From positions 161,106,709 to 161,170,708 of the forward strand of contig CM076997.1 in NCBI GenBank assembly GCA_039090855.1: a DNA stretch of 64,000 nucleotides. The letters run 5' to 3'. Both the position numbers and the translations under genes were made by a program. Positions 45,512 to 56,411 of this stretch are shown here, in pieces. Origin of the DNA: Macrothele yani. Taxonomy: Eukaryota > Arthropoda > Arachnida > Araneae > Macrothelidae. The notes under the pieces were generated by a model. The model was not told where the DNA came from. It made no database searches and saw only the letters and a program-made list of their open reading frames with translations. Positions within the stretch are counted from its first letter, which is position 1. Each line of letters begins with the position of its first letter.

Positions 45512-45790
45512 ACCACCGTTATGTCGCAATCGGTTAGGTCGGTGGCTGTGAAATGTATGAGAGGCGGACATTTCTGACGAGTGTTCGAACCCCGTTCTTG
45601 GGGACCATCTAGTCTGCGTTTTTTCCGGGGTTTTCCGCCGACTCCTAGTGTAAGGGGACGCGAATGTGTAGGTGGTTCCCTTTGAAGTCGGCTCAGGACG
45701 CGCTTTGTTTCTGTGCCCCCTTTCCCACCAGGATGGTTGGGTTTACCAGCTGAGTGTCGAGGTGCTGGTAGTAAAACAATGTAAGATGAA
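45512..45790 (+). mobile_element. tRNA-derived SINE-4 candidate
   Basis: A tRNA-like head with A-box-like 'tgtcgcaatcggttaggtcg' and B box 'gtgttcgaacccc' about 60 bases later is followed by 'ttttttccggggttttccgc' and 'cgactcct', a body type known from arthropod tRNA SINEs. The head lacks a matching acceptor stem, so it is not a tRNA gene. Only one copy is in the window and the 3' end is uncertain. Confidence 0.5.
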
Positions 45791-45902
45791 AAAATCTGAT
45801 GCTACATGGCACTTGGGAACCTACTGGAATATTACCCATGGCTGTTAATGATATTTGATTTCCAGATTTAGATCTGATATAAAGAGGAATTTGGCTGTGC
45901 AT

Positions 45903-46110
45903 TTTTTTTTTTAATTGGAGGTTTCACCGTGAGCAACTCAATGGGCTATAAGCAGTCGCCCGTCCCTAATTTAGGGTGGTTACAGGGAACGGGAAAAGCC
46001 AGTGCGGTAAGACAAACACATTATCCATGTCTCACCGGGATTCGAACCTGGACCCCTTTTTGACGAATAATCAGCGGCCATCGCTTGGACCACTGCACCA
46101 CCGGGCGGCA
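45903..46110 (-). mobile_element. tRNA-derived SINE-1 copy
   Basis: Reverse-strand copy with T-run 45903-45912 (the A tail), 3' end 'aattggaggtttcaccgtga', body, B box 'ggttcgaatcccgg' and A box 'ggtggtgcagtggtccaagc' read inward from 46110. It has a short internal deletion between 'ttagggt' and 'ggttacagg'. Confidence 0.88.
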
Positions 46111-47600
46111 GTTTGGTTGTGCATAACAGTGTCGACTTTACAGAACGTATATTTTTCTAAATTCTGATTTGTACGTAACTGGAACATAACGTTTAATTTA
46201 ATTTATAAAATAATTTACTTAGCTACCACACAGTTCGCTACTTTCCTTGATTGGTATTACTTTTCTTCCTGTTTTACACTATAATGATCATTTTTAATTA
46301 AATTCATGCTCCCTATTTTTAACAACTTTTTGATAATCGTGAAAAATTATAAGAGTAATATCAACTCTAGGAAAATCAAATTATTGAAAGAATATATAAA
46401 GCATTTCAATAAAAATTATGTTCACTTTTCATATGTATTATACGGTACTTTTAAAGGACAAATGTTTTAGTACATCAGCCCTAAAAATTGCATGTCATGG
46501 TGTTCTGATGCAAAAACACTTTCACAATAATCTTTAACACAGAGCTTCCACAAGATAAGAATATGAACGGCGTCGTACATTTTATATAGCCTCGTAAATC
46601 AAAAAAGTGTTAAACCGAAGTATCTTACACCGGGTATTACATATTAAATATCTTTGGAAGAGCAGACCTTCAAAGAGGATATTTTCTTTGGATTTAAAGC
46701 GTCAGTATAACTGATCTGTTTGCTACAAACCATTTTTTTCACGTGATAAATTTCGAGTACTTCAATTTGGTTTTAAAATATACACATGAAGGTTGCAAGA
46801 ACATCCTGCGCTGTGTTTCTTCAACAAATGTGCAGCGATAAATATTGAAGTACTATTAAATTATCACGCTTCTAGCAAAAGCGATGAGCATGCTTAATAT
46901 CTAATTTCTGTCACACTCTCGATAAAATAGAAAACAAACTGCAATTTCATAGATTTCAGTTGAACCTATTTTTATCATTCATTAGTATGCTCGGAAAGAA
47001 TCCTTAAATATATCTCAAAGTAAGGTACTTCTACGCGTCTCTCCCGATATGTAGACATTTGATTCCACGGGGAAAAGCTTTTTTAATTTTAATGTACGAC
47101 TTTAACCGTAAAAGATTCATGTATTTGCATCACATATTTCTTCAGCACAACGTTTTTAGATGTAATTTTTTAAAGAAAGACGATTTACAAAAAGGAAGGA
47201 TTTGCTGCTCTAAATAATTTAAAAGCGAGAATTGCTCACTTTCCTTTTCTTAAATAGATGGAAACTAATGCTCAGCATGTATTCTTGTAAACAAGCGGAA
47301 TCTCTTGTTTAATTTATAAAAAATCACAAAGGAAATAATTACTTGAATCTCAGAAGAGGAAATACAGAAATGGCTTCTGTTTTCGAAACAAAACACAAAT
47401 TTATCTTTCCTTCTGTATTTTGTTTTCAGGCATTTAAGCAAGGTATACATTTTTAATTTCCCACAACTCCTAAGTTTGACATGTCTCTACATAATATATT
47501 TTGTCACTGTTGTATGAATACGTTCCGACGTAATTCACCAAGGTAACATTAATACCCTTGTCTTCGTTCTGACTATTTTAATCCTTGGCAATAAGTAATG
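46111..47600. other. No gene seen
   Basis: About 1.5 kb of AT-rich DNA with only short unconnected frames. No transposon termini, tRNA-like boxes or tandem repeats were recognised. Confidence 0.5.
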
Positions 47601-47860
47601 TACTGTTTGTGAAAATTGCAACACCATGAAGGAATTATGGTAATCACGGGAAACTTAGAGGATATGCAGAGCAGGGTAGAAGATGCAAATGATTAGAAGT
47701 GCGCATGTCTGCGCTTTCCGAACAGTCGGTGAGGGGCATAAAGAGAGGGCTGTTTAAGACACACACCAGTAGTGCATCGCAAACAGCGAGTTGTAAAAGG
47801 GTCTCCTAGATTCAATAATGCCTCGGCGACGACGAAGGGCGCAATATCACCATACGACAG

Positions 47861-48380
47861 AATTTGAACGGGGACGAATGATTGGTCTGCGTGAAGGCGC
47901 ATTTTGAACGGGGACGAATGATTGGTCTGCGGGAGTGCGCATTTTGAACGGGAACGAATGATTGTTCGGAGTGAAGGTGAATTTTGAACGGGGATGAATG
48001 ATTGGTCTGCGTGAAGGCGCATTTTGAACGGGGACGAATGATTGCTCGGAGTGAAGGTGAATTTTGAACGGGGATGAATGATTGGTCTGCGTGAAGGCGC
48101 ATTTTGAACGGGGACGAATGATTGCTCGGAGTGAAGGTGAATTTTGAACGGGGATGAATGATTGGTCTGTGTGAAGGCGCATTTTGAACGGGGACGAATG
48201 ATTGGTCTGCGTGAAGACGTATTTTGAACGGGGACGAATGATTGGTCTGCGTGAAGACGTATTTTGAACGGGGACGAATGATTGGTCTGCGTGAAGGTGA
48301 ATTTTGAACGGGCATGAATGATTGGTCTGCGTGAAGGCGCGTTTTGAACGGGGACGAATGATTGGTGCGCGTGAAGGCGC
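47861..48380. repeat. 40-bp minisatellite within transposase code
   Basis: Thirteen units, exactly 40 bp apart, from 47861 to 48380. Each begins 'attttgaacggggacgaatg' (first 'aattttg...'-like) and ends 'attggtctgcgtgaaggcgc' or a variant. Variants ending 'cggagtgaaggtga' alternate with the main type over 47941-48160, a small 80-bp higher-order pattern. As 40 is not a multiple of 3, the sense frame cycles and meets stops. The antisense strand lacks stops in all three frames, giving long overlapping but meaningless frames. Confidence 0.95.
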
Positions 48381-49139
48381 ATTTTCGTACCGCGACATTG
48401 CGACTCGGACGGGACGCAACCCCATGGCAGTGATGCGCGTGTGGCGGCAGTGGACAGAGGGGAGTCAGGTTCATCCACAATCCGCCAGTGGACCGAGAAA
48501 TGTGACAACACCGCGGGATGACCGACACCTCATCCGCATGGCAGTGACGAACCGTTCCGCATCTTTGCAAATGTTAGCACAACAGTGGAACACTGCAACA
48601 GGTGTGGCATTGCCTGCCTCCACAGTTCGACGCCGTCTGCTGCACAGAGGAATGGTTGCAAGCATCCCTTTGCTGCGGATTACTTTCTCCTGAACCATGG
48701 ATGACTCAGGCTGGAATGGGGTTTTCAATGCAGACCATGGCGTGCTGATTGGCAACATGTCGTGTTTTCGGACGAGTCTCCATTCAACTTGGACTACCAT
48801 GATAGCCGCATACGCATTGGACGGTATTGGGGTAAGCGCATTCTTCCAGCATGCATTATGCAGTGTGATTCTGGCCGAACGCCAAGTTTAATGGTGTGGA
48901 AGCCACTGGATACCATTCGCGATCTTGGCTGGCTTGAGGGCAATCTCAACAGCGACCACTACATAAGGGAAGTTGTAGAGGCAGAAATCATACCCTTCCC
49001 TCAGAGCACTCCTGGTGCTGTGTTCCAATAGGAGGATGCCCGACCATATGTTTCCAGGAATGTTCTAGCCCTCTTCACAGAACAGCAGATACCGCGCTTC
49101 TTCCCTGGTCTGCACGTTCGCCAGACATGTCGCCTATTA

Positions 49140-49454
49140 GATCAGATCAGATGTAGAGGATTTTAGAAAGGGAGTGTCTGACCCTCAGGTCTTAAACAAC
49201 CCTTAAAAACAGGAAAATAGGAGATTTGGGCTAGAGCGCCCGATAGGATAGTAACACGGAAGCGAAGTAGTAAGGGAAAGGAAGATACCCTTATTTATTA
49301 CGGGAGGGGGAAATACTCGGGGTCCGACGGCTTAATGTACCCATCTGACGCATGGCGGATGTTTAGTGGATCGAGCGTTCGTACCTGCATGGGATCGAAC
49401 CTTAGGCCTTTTCCGTGGTAGTCACGAACGTTACCCACTAGGCCACCCGCTGTC
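49140..49454 (-). mobile_element. tRNA-derived SINE-2 with 14-bp target duplication
   Basis: A 315-bp insertion flanked by catgtcgcctatta (49126-49139) and catgtcgcctatca (49455-49468). On the minus strand it begins 'ggacagcgggtggcctagtg' with A box 'tggcctagtgggtaacg' and B box 'aaggttcgatccc', and ends in a short (GATCA)n-like tail at 49140. The head differs from SINE-1. The target sequence is the Tc1-E transposase gene, which resumes right after the duplication. Confidence 0.9.
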
Positions 49455-49690
49455 CATGTCGCCTATCAAACATGTCGGGAATTGTACAATCAAAGTCCTC
49501 CAGCTGTCAGTACCAATGATCTGTGGACTCGCATTCATGCCGCCTGGCAAGCAATTACCCAGGTCACCATCCAACGTCTTTTCTATTCAATGCCACGCCG
49601 TCTAGATGCTCTTATTGCAGGTCGCGGAGGCTTCACAAAGTACTGATTTTTTGTAGCTAAAAATTATTGTATTGTTCTGAAAATTAAATC

Positions 49691-50640
49691 TTTCACGCGA
49701 TCTTTGGAGCGATGAATCACTCTTCACCATCTCGCAGTCCGGCGAACGATTCTGGGTGTGGAGGATGTGGAAACGCGATCTGTGGAGTGATGAATCATTC
49801 TCCACTGTCTCGCAGTCCGACGAACGATTCTGGATGTGGAGGATGTGGAAACGCGATTTCAGGAGAGAAGAATCATTCTTCACCGTCTTGCAGTCCCACG
49901 AACGATTCTGGATGTGGAGGATGTGGAAACGCGATCTCTGGTGTGATGAATCACTCTTTACAGTATCGCACTCTGACGAACGATTCTGTGTGTGGAGGAT
50001 TTGCCAACTGTTAATTTAGACGAATAGGCGTCATGTGCTGCTCAGTTTTTCATGGTGTGGGCTGGACCTACTAGTTCCACTGTCCGAGAGTCTTGGCCTA
50101 CAATGACGTTCCTGATAATGGCAACACGCTGTGGCCTACAATGACATTCCTGACAATGGCAACATTTCTGTGAAGGCTCTTCCATTTGCTAACAGTGAAT
50201 TGTTCCCGTCCACAAAGCGAGGTTCCTGCGCGAACTGTTTGATGAGATGGACTTGTGAACAACTTGACTGGCCTACACATAGCCGATGCCAACCAGTTCG
50301 TGCACCTTTGGGATGGCATCCTCAACTAGCCTCTAAACTGGATCAGTCTCTTTGGAATGGTCTGAAAGCAGCAGCTTAGACCAATCTGGCACCGCGGAAA
50401 CTGTTGCAGACTAATAAATAACTGCCTGTCTCACAGTCGGATTCCAGCTAACCAGTGACCAACCCCAAGAGCATCCGTCATCAGTGTCCAAACGGATTGA
50501 TGTTCTTGTTGCAGAATAGAAGGCAATTCCTGCAGCACTGTACCAAAATCTTTTGGAAAGCCTTCCCAGTTGAGTGGAGGCTATGATAGCGGCAAGGATG
50601 GACCAACTCGATTTGAATTCTTCTCTTTTCTTAGGGAGTT
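49691..50640 (+). pseudogene. Tc1-F transposase remnant with repeated catalytic segment
   Basis: A second Tc1-type transposase follows Tc1-E at once, with no N-terminal DNA-binding region. It begins with four copies of a 78-bp in-frame unit encoding 'LWSDESFSTVSQSDERFWMW', which holds the first catalytic aspartate. It then has 'VFHGVGWTY'-like sequence, a 38-bp duplication at 50095-50170 ('ggcctacaatgac' twice) and 'EQLDWPTHS' with 'HLWDG' in another frame (about 50262-50325), the third-motif region. The C-terminal 'AIPAALYQNLLESLPS' is near 50525-50570. Many frameshifts interrupt it. No termini were found; it may be a truncated element or part of a compound rearrangement with Tc1-E. Confidence 0.75.
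49696..50007. repeat. 78-bp in-frame tandem repeat, 4 copies
   Basis: Units start with 'cgcgatct' or 'cgcgattt' at 49696, 49774, 49852 and 49930. Each encodes 26 residues ending 'RFWMWRMWK' or a variant; the last unit ends 'RFCVWRICQ'. Because 78 is a multiple of 3 the transposase frame is kept through the array. Confidence 0.92.
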
Positions 50641-53560
50641 TGAAGAGAGGAAAGTGCCCTGATACTTTTGTTTAGATAGTATATCTGTATTTCTTTAGAA
50701 CCGATTGCATTTAGTTTTACTATTAAAAAGATTACAGTAAAGTCGTAAAAACCGGATCATAAAGTGCTGAAATTTATATCAATTGAAATGATTCAAAAGT
50801 TATGTACTTTGAATGAAGAACTTTGGCTTTAAACAAAATGTACAATTTTTACCAAAACGTACATCAGCTTAACAAAGCGAAGGGTCTTGTTTAGAACTTC
50901 ATTTCATCTTTAACTAAGATTACTTGATTGAAGCTGTGGCAGCGATCGATCTAATATACTCGTGGAAAAATATAGGAACATTTTATCATCAAAATCAATG
51001 GCCATTTCTGTTCTGCGCCGTTTAACGGATATATTGATGTTTGATTCAATGTCAAGTTGTAATTTCGGGATTCACAATATTCTTCTTCGGAACGCTCGGA
51101 ATTGCCATCAGTTCATTGATCAAAAATATTCAATGCGCTGAATGAAAACACTGATTCTAAAATAAATTGCAGCTTCTGTTGTTCCATACTGTCGTTTATT
51201 TTCAAAGTGCAACTCTTTGATTAGAAGAGTTCATTGAAATTTGGGTCGAATCAACGAATTCGATTCTTCTAAAGACTAATCTGATGTTTGATAATAATTC
51301 AGCAGCATTTTTTAAATGCGTTTTCACCAATTTTTCTGATCGTTAGAGGGTAGTTATGCCACACAGTTTTGCTACTTATCAGAAAGAACTATGCAGTTTA
51401 GACATTTCTTAGACATCAGCTTAGTCTACGATTGAAGTATTCTGGCTAATCGTTTTACTTGTAACTGTTCTCACTTCCTGGATAATTCTTCCATAACCAG
51501 TAGTCATAAATTAAGAACGGCTGGCTGCTTATGGACGTAAATGCGCATGAGGGTAGTTTCTCTAAAGAGTTATTTCCCCTTATCACATGTTATTTCCACT
51601 TATCGCATGAGCATAGTTATACCAAACAGTCAATTCCATTTATCAGAAATAACTATGTGTAAGAGTTCAGACATTTGCTATACATCAGTTTAGTCTACGA
51701 TTGTAGTCAACTTATACTCGCCTTTGAAAGTCTCCCTACTAGCATCTTCTTTTTATTTAAATCGACATAAACTTACTTCAAAAATTGGCCAGCACAATGT
51801 TTTCTCCGTGAATAGCTTCCTTTAGACCTTTTTATAAAGTACTAAAAGCATGACTGCACCCATAGACGGCATCCGAAAAATCACTAAGCCAGCTCTTAGG
51901 CAAAGCACTGCTGGTATTGATCTGGCTTATACCTTCCTTTTGCCTTATGGAAACGATGAGAATGCCACCCGGTATCAGCTGCTATTGTTCAGTACCCAAT
52001 CCTAAAACTGGAGGATATTCAAAATTTTTATCATTCTGAATGGAAAGGGAGAAAATGCTCAACTCAGTAAAACTATTACATATCTGCAATATCACGTATA
52101 GTCGTAATTCCACTCCGCAACGACTGCAATAATTCATATTATGTATTTCATTTTGGAAGAAATTGGATGCATCCCGTACATCAGCCTGTTGCATAGAAAT
52201 AACTAGATTTATCATGATACTTGAGTACGATGCTAACTCGGCGCCTTTCATTTCGGAATCTTAATTCACTTACTACGATTTATTTTTATATAAATAATGA
52301 TGAATCCAAAAATCCCTTTTTGATGAATCCAAAAATCCCTACGGAGGTTGTCGCGCCACCAGCCACAACGAACACTTTCTATCATTTCTGTCTCCCCGTC
52401 GTCTAAAATATTACTTTTTGGATGACATCGTTTACTCTTGGCTCTACCTTCTATTCTGTCATTGGTAGGCAGGGAGACAATTGCAATAAGAGAATTACCA
52501 TTATCGCGAAGTTAAAATACAAGTTTTTTTTCACTCTCTAATAACACTGAACTGTAATCAAGTAGAGGTGCTACAAAGTTGTCCACTGTGGAAGAAAATT
52601 AAAGAAGAAGTGTACTTTATTTCTTCCGCTTATGAGACAACCCGATTAATATTTTGATCAGAGCTTTAGCTGATTGGAGATATAAATGCAGTATCTAAAA
52701 CCCAATTAACGGCACTGCTTTTTTGCACTTCACTTTCAAACCCTGAAGTCGGAGAAGAGAAGCATAAAACTGCTTTCTGGCATCAGTGCTTTACGGAGTC
52801 AGATATTTCGATTCTTTTGGGCAAAGGAAATTGACCAGTGAGTATCCCAGAACGACCCGATTAAATTTTAGTACAAGCAGGCAGAACAGCATCTTCTAGT
52901 TCAAGCTGTATGACAGACGTTACAGACTCCTGAAATGTTGTCTGATTTTATTTCAAAGTGCACCATAGTCTTAAAGGAGAGAATAAAGCAACGTAAAATC
53001 TCCAACATTTTGCTAAAAAGCACTTTCAGAAAATGTGGGCATAATGGCATGTAGAATTGTCCTCCTGGAAGCATACATCCTTAATCGTGTAGAGAGCGAC
53101 CGTCATTTTCTGGGCTGATCGTCAGCGATATGGGAAAATGTTTGAGTATTATGGTGTAAGTCGAATCAGAGTGCCAAACGTCCTCCATGGAAGCATCAGC
53201 AACATTACACAGCCATCGGTCTAGCTTGGAAAGTCGTGACGTTTTCAAAAGTCTTTGACGCTTGCAGGCTGTCCGAATTCTTATCCTTACATCACCATAG
53301 GCTACTAGTCATTTTAAATTGGCCGCTCAGTGTGTAATCAACAATTCTTTACTGAAACTGAAAATATTACGAGCACAGAGTTTCAAAATGCATACGTTTT
53401 TTTTTTTTTCGGGAGGGAAGGGGGATTACGCACTCCATAAATAAAAGGACTCCAACAAAATGAACACGTGAATCACTATCTATAATTCGCATTTATGAAC
53501 AATGATTTTGATGTGAAAATCGTACAGTATATGGTAATATCATATATTGGCACTTCAAAG
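50641..53560. other. No gene seen; two local duplications
   Basis: Nearly 3 kb of AT-rich sequence without recognisable genes or transposon ends. A diverged direct repeat of about 100 bp occurs at 51345-51445 and 51607-51712 ('cagtttagtctacgattg'-type segments). A 24-bp unit 'gatgaatccaaaaatccct' is repeated at about 52299-52342. A 43-bp piece at 51493-51535 resembles the SINE-1 body ('aaccagtagtcataaattaa'). Confidence 0.45.
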
Positions 53561-53773
53561 GCACCGCCTGGTGGCACAGTGGTTTCAGCGATAGCTACTG
53601 ATTCTTCGTTCGAGGTAGGTCTGAGTTCGAATCCTGTTGAGGCACGGACGTTGGGTGTTGTCTTACCGCGTTGCCTCTCTCCTTTCCCTAAAGCCAGTGA
53701 CCCTAAATTAGGGACGGGCAACTGTTTATAGCTCACATAGTTGCTCACGGTGGTCTTTAAACCTCCGATCAAA
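53561..53773 (+). mobile_element. tRNA-derived SINE-1 copy
   Basis: Complete but diverged copy: A box 'ggtggcacagtggtttcagc', B box 'gagttcgaatcctg', body 'aaagccagtgaccctaaatt' and 'agggacgggcaactgtttat', 3' end 'gtggtctttaaacctccgat' plus a short A-rich stretch. Confidence 0.88.
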
Positions 53774-54699
53774 ACTAGTATTCAGTGCTCTATAAAAATT
53801 CTGAAGTTAAAGACAGAAAGTGTGCGATTTCTTCCGTCCAATGATATTGACACGACGTAAAGTTGAGAAAGATAGTAACAATGAATCCTTATCGTTTGCC
53901 TTCCTACAGTGATTCACAGAAATGTAATAGCTGCTTCACAGGATTTAGTTCAATTTGTCTTTTATAACATTTAATGGTACCAAAACTTGAGTGCTGCAGC
54001 ATTTTTAAGAATTCACGGAGTCCTAATTATTTTGAGGAAAGCGGTTGCAATTGATGTTAGGAGAAAAACTGGGCATTATTTAAATAAAATCCTGTTATCC
54101 ATCCTTACTGTAGGAAATGGCATATTGCAAACAGATACATTTTTAAATAGGATGTTTAGAAGTGGAGATGCGGTTGCAAACAGAAATACACACTAACACC
54201 AAAAAACGCCAGAACTGTAAACTTCAAAAAACCTATGAGTACATGGAAATCTTTCCACAACATGAATGATATCTTGTGTTAAGGTGCTAAAAGTTTTTAA
54301 ATGGGATTTTCAGCAGCAGATATATCAGGGAAACACATGAAACATTTGTGATCCTAGCGAGAAAATTTTTATTTTTTTGGAAACCAATGCACACAAGATG
54401 CTTAGTAGGAAGTAGTATTTGATCAAAACAGGTTGTTGTTTTTTCAATCGGAATTTTAGACGTGAAGATATTGCTGCAAACAGAAACGTTAAGGTATTTC
54501 CTCAAGTACAAAATTTGTGCGTGAAAAAAAAAACCTTGAAATTATATGAAAAACGTTTCAAATAGAAACGCTCTGCGACAAAGGAGTAACTTTCCAAATT
54601 GGGCTGTTAGGAGCCGTTATATAGCAAAAAAAAAAGAATAATGTATATCCAGTCCCTTGGTGAAAAACCGAGCATTATTTTAAGCAGAAGATATAAAAT
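53774..54699. other. No gene seen
   Basis: AT-rich spacer. Short related phrases recur ('ttgcaaacagatac', 'ttgcaaacagaaat', 'ctgcaaacagaaac' near 54125, 54174 and 54475), hinting at a decayed repeat, but I cannot define a unit. Confidence 0.4.
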
Positions 54700-54905
54700 T
54701 CTCAAAAAGCCGATAATCATCCCTTTTTGAAAATCTGATAAATCGCTCCTTTTATCCATGACTGCAACGAGTGATATGTTTTCAGAATGCCTCCAGCACA
54801 CTTTACATATCCTGATGCCAGCCCACTACACATGCCTTCTTTCATTAGCTAGGCGCTGTTGACGTCAAAAGTAGGAGGTGGTCACAATAATGTGACTCGA
54901 CTGTG
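54700..54905 (-). mobile_element. Tc1-D solo end fragment
   Basis: Matches the right end of the Tc1-D element at 41910-42101, including the transposase start 'MDKRSDLSDFQKGMIIGF' and a terminal repeat CACAGTCGAGTCACATTATT read inward, with TA at 54906-54907. The rest of the element is missing. Its terminal repeat is closer to the left end of Tc1-D than the right end of Tc1-D is. Confidence 0.85.
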
Positions 54906-54907
54906 TA

Positions 54908-55690
54908 TAACAAAATTGCTTTTCCCAATGACAGCAACATAATTTTTCTTTTCCTGAAAAAATGCTAACTAAAGAACAATGCATTCGGTACATTTTTGAT
55001 TTTTTGCTAACAGAAGAAAAGCGATCTTATTCATCTCTTTGCGACAGCTATTTTCTTAAGCTGAAATTGTGATTGAAATCCTGAACAAACGAAAGTACTT
55101 GGAGATGCTGACCTCATTTATTCGACTCTATAAGTAGCTTTATCTCGCGCGAGTGATATTTTTTGTACAAAATAAGGAAAACACAACAACGTGATCAGGA
55201 AACTAGAAAATGTTAAACAAAAATTCCTGGAAAATGAAAGAAAGTAAAATTGTTTTATATCAGCAATCTTCCGTCATGTATATAGAAAGTCCTAACTTAA
55301 ACGTATTGCTAAATAAAAGAGCAGTTGCCCCTTGGGTCTAGTAGTATTCAGCACAGAAATTAAATTAGTTCGGAAGATTGGTAGTCTTGTAATGAATGGA
55401 TTCGTTGCAGGACTTCGAGGATTTTTCTTTCCTCAGTGCTAAATTAATTAGTTTTTACTTGCACATGCTATACAGCTTTCGTGATGCTAAGAGAAAGGAC
55501 AACAAAAAACAAAACAAAAATAACCCCGTGGTAAACAATGCTGATTAGCATACGAAGAAAGAACTATTGAATGTACAGTATAACCTTCACTAGATTCCTG
55601 CATATATGCGTATAAAGAAGAGCACTGATATAGTCATTTGCTTTTCTTTTCGTTGTATCCTGACTGCTGATTGTGTGATGTACTACCACT
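54908..55690. other. No gene seen
   Basis: AT-rich sequence without recognised motifs. Confidence 0.45.
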
Positions 55691-55699
55691 GAGCTGACG

Positions 55700-55830
55700 T
55701 AATAAGGCTTGTCGGCGTAGTTCGATCGGGATAATATCGCGCTTCGGATTCCACAGATGTGGGTTCGAATCTCACAACCGGGAGAAAAGGGCTTGTTCCC
55801 TACATTGGCCTCCGACTGTAAAATGAGTCT
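55700..55830 (+). mobile_element. tRNA-derived SINE-3, copy 1
   Basis: tRNA-like head 'ggcttgtcggcgtagttcga' with B box 'gtgggttcgaatctcacaac' about 50 bases later, then 'gagaaaagggcttgttccct'. The head is shared with a second copy at 56058. The end is not defined. It could be a decayed tRNA pseudogene, but the repetition with the neighbour favours a SINE. Confidence 0.5.
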
Positions 55831-56057
55831 TGTAGCCATGAGGTTCGAAACAAAGCAAATGTGTCATGATTCTTTCACACATCGTCTGGATCGAAGGGCA
55901 AATTACTTATTGTAGAGTGAGCTGTTTCAAGCATGGCTACTTGGCTGACCAGAAACCTCTGGTTTTCTGCGCCCGCCTTTTTTAAAGGAGTGTGGAATAT
56001 TTGTGACGTATTAATACTGAGGTGACCCATGACTCAAAACTGTTAGTTGCAGCGATA

Positions 56058-56150
56058 AGCCTTGCCGGCATAGTTCAGTTGGGAGAATATCACGCCCCGA
56101 AATAGGAAGAAAGGGCTGAAATGCCAACACCAGTAGAAAAGGGCTCGTTT
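56058..56150 (+). mobile_element. tRNA-derived SINE-3, copy 2
   Basis: Begins 'aagccttgccggcatagttc' and 'agttgggagaatatcacgcc', parallel to copy 1, but lacks a good B box ('ggctgaaatgcc'). It resumes similarity at 'agaaaagggctcgtttgc'. It is partly deleted. Confidence 0.45.
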
Positions 56151-56411
56151 GCAATAATTACAAGTTTCACATTTTTTAAAGGTGTTTTAAATACATATTT
56201 TTCCATTTGATAATCCACGACGAATACTTTCTTGGACATGTGACAAGTAAGAAGCGATGAACATTTTCGTTCGTTTACATGATATAAGCAGGTGTTGATC
56301 GATTCCGGTAAAGTATTTTACGTTTACCAATTGAAACCATTTTACTAATAATCATTGCATTTGCATTTTCCTGGAAGTTGTTCTCTAAGTGGGGGAAAGG
56401 TATTTCATGTA

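Larger units (their letters stand above)
47818..49646 (+). pseudogene. Tc1-E transposase with minisatellite and SINE inside
   Basis: From the ATG at 47818 it reads 'MPRRRRRAQYHHTTEFERGR' and enters 13 copies of a 40-bp unit made from the helix-turn-helix code 'FERGRMIGLREGAF'. After the array it continues 'SYRDIATRTGRNPMAVMRVW' to about 48690. A frame change leads to 'VFSDESPFNLDYHDSRIRIG' (first aspartate, about 48765), then 'FQ*ED' where FQQD is expected (about 49025). The rest is split by the SINE at 49140-49454 and resumes with 'SMPRRLDALIAGRGGFTKY' and a stop at 49644-49646. Twelve extra units (480 bp) and the SINE account for the excess over a normal gene of about 1 kb. It is inactive. 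Confidence 0.85.
47603..49690 (+). mobile_element. Tc1-E transposon, expanded and interrupted
   Basis: The left end reads CTGTTTGTGAAAATTGCAAC after TA (47601-47602). A matching right end is poor ('tgttctgaaaattaaatc' near 49670), so the right boundary is approximate. The element holds a full-length transposase gene, a 40-bp minisatellite inside that gene and a SINE-2 insertion. Without these the element would be about 1.3 kb, normal for Tc1. Confidence 0.75.

Noticed and set aside
47693..48570. Three overlapping antisense reading frames of 192-272 codons with repeated peptide motifs
   Set aside because: They are produced by a 40-bp minisatellite whose antisense strand lacks stops in any phase; the sense strand is plainly a transposase gene.
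51493..51535. Further SINE-1 copy
   Set aside because: Only about 43 bp resembles the body; too short and diverged to list as a separate element.
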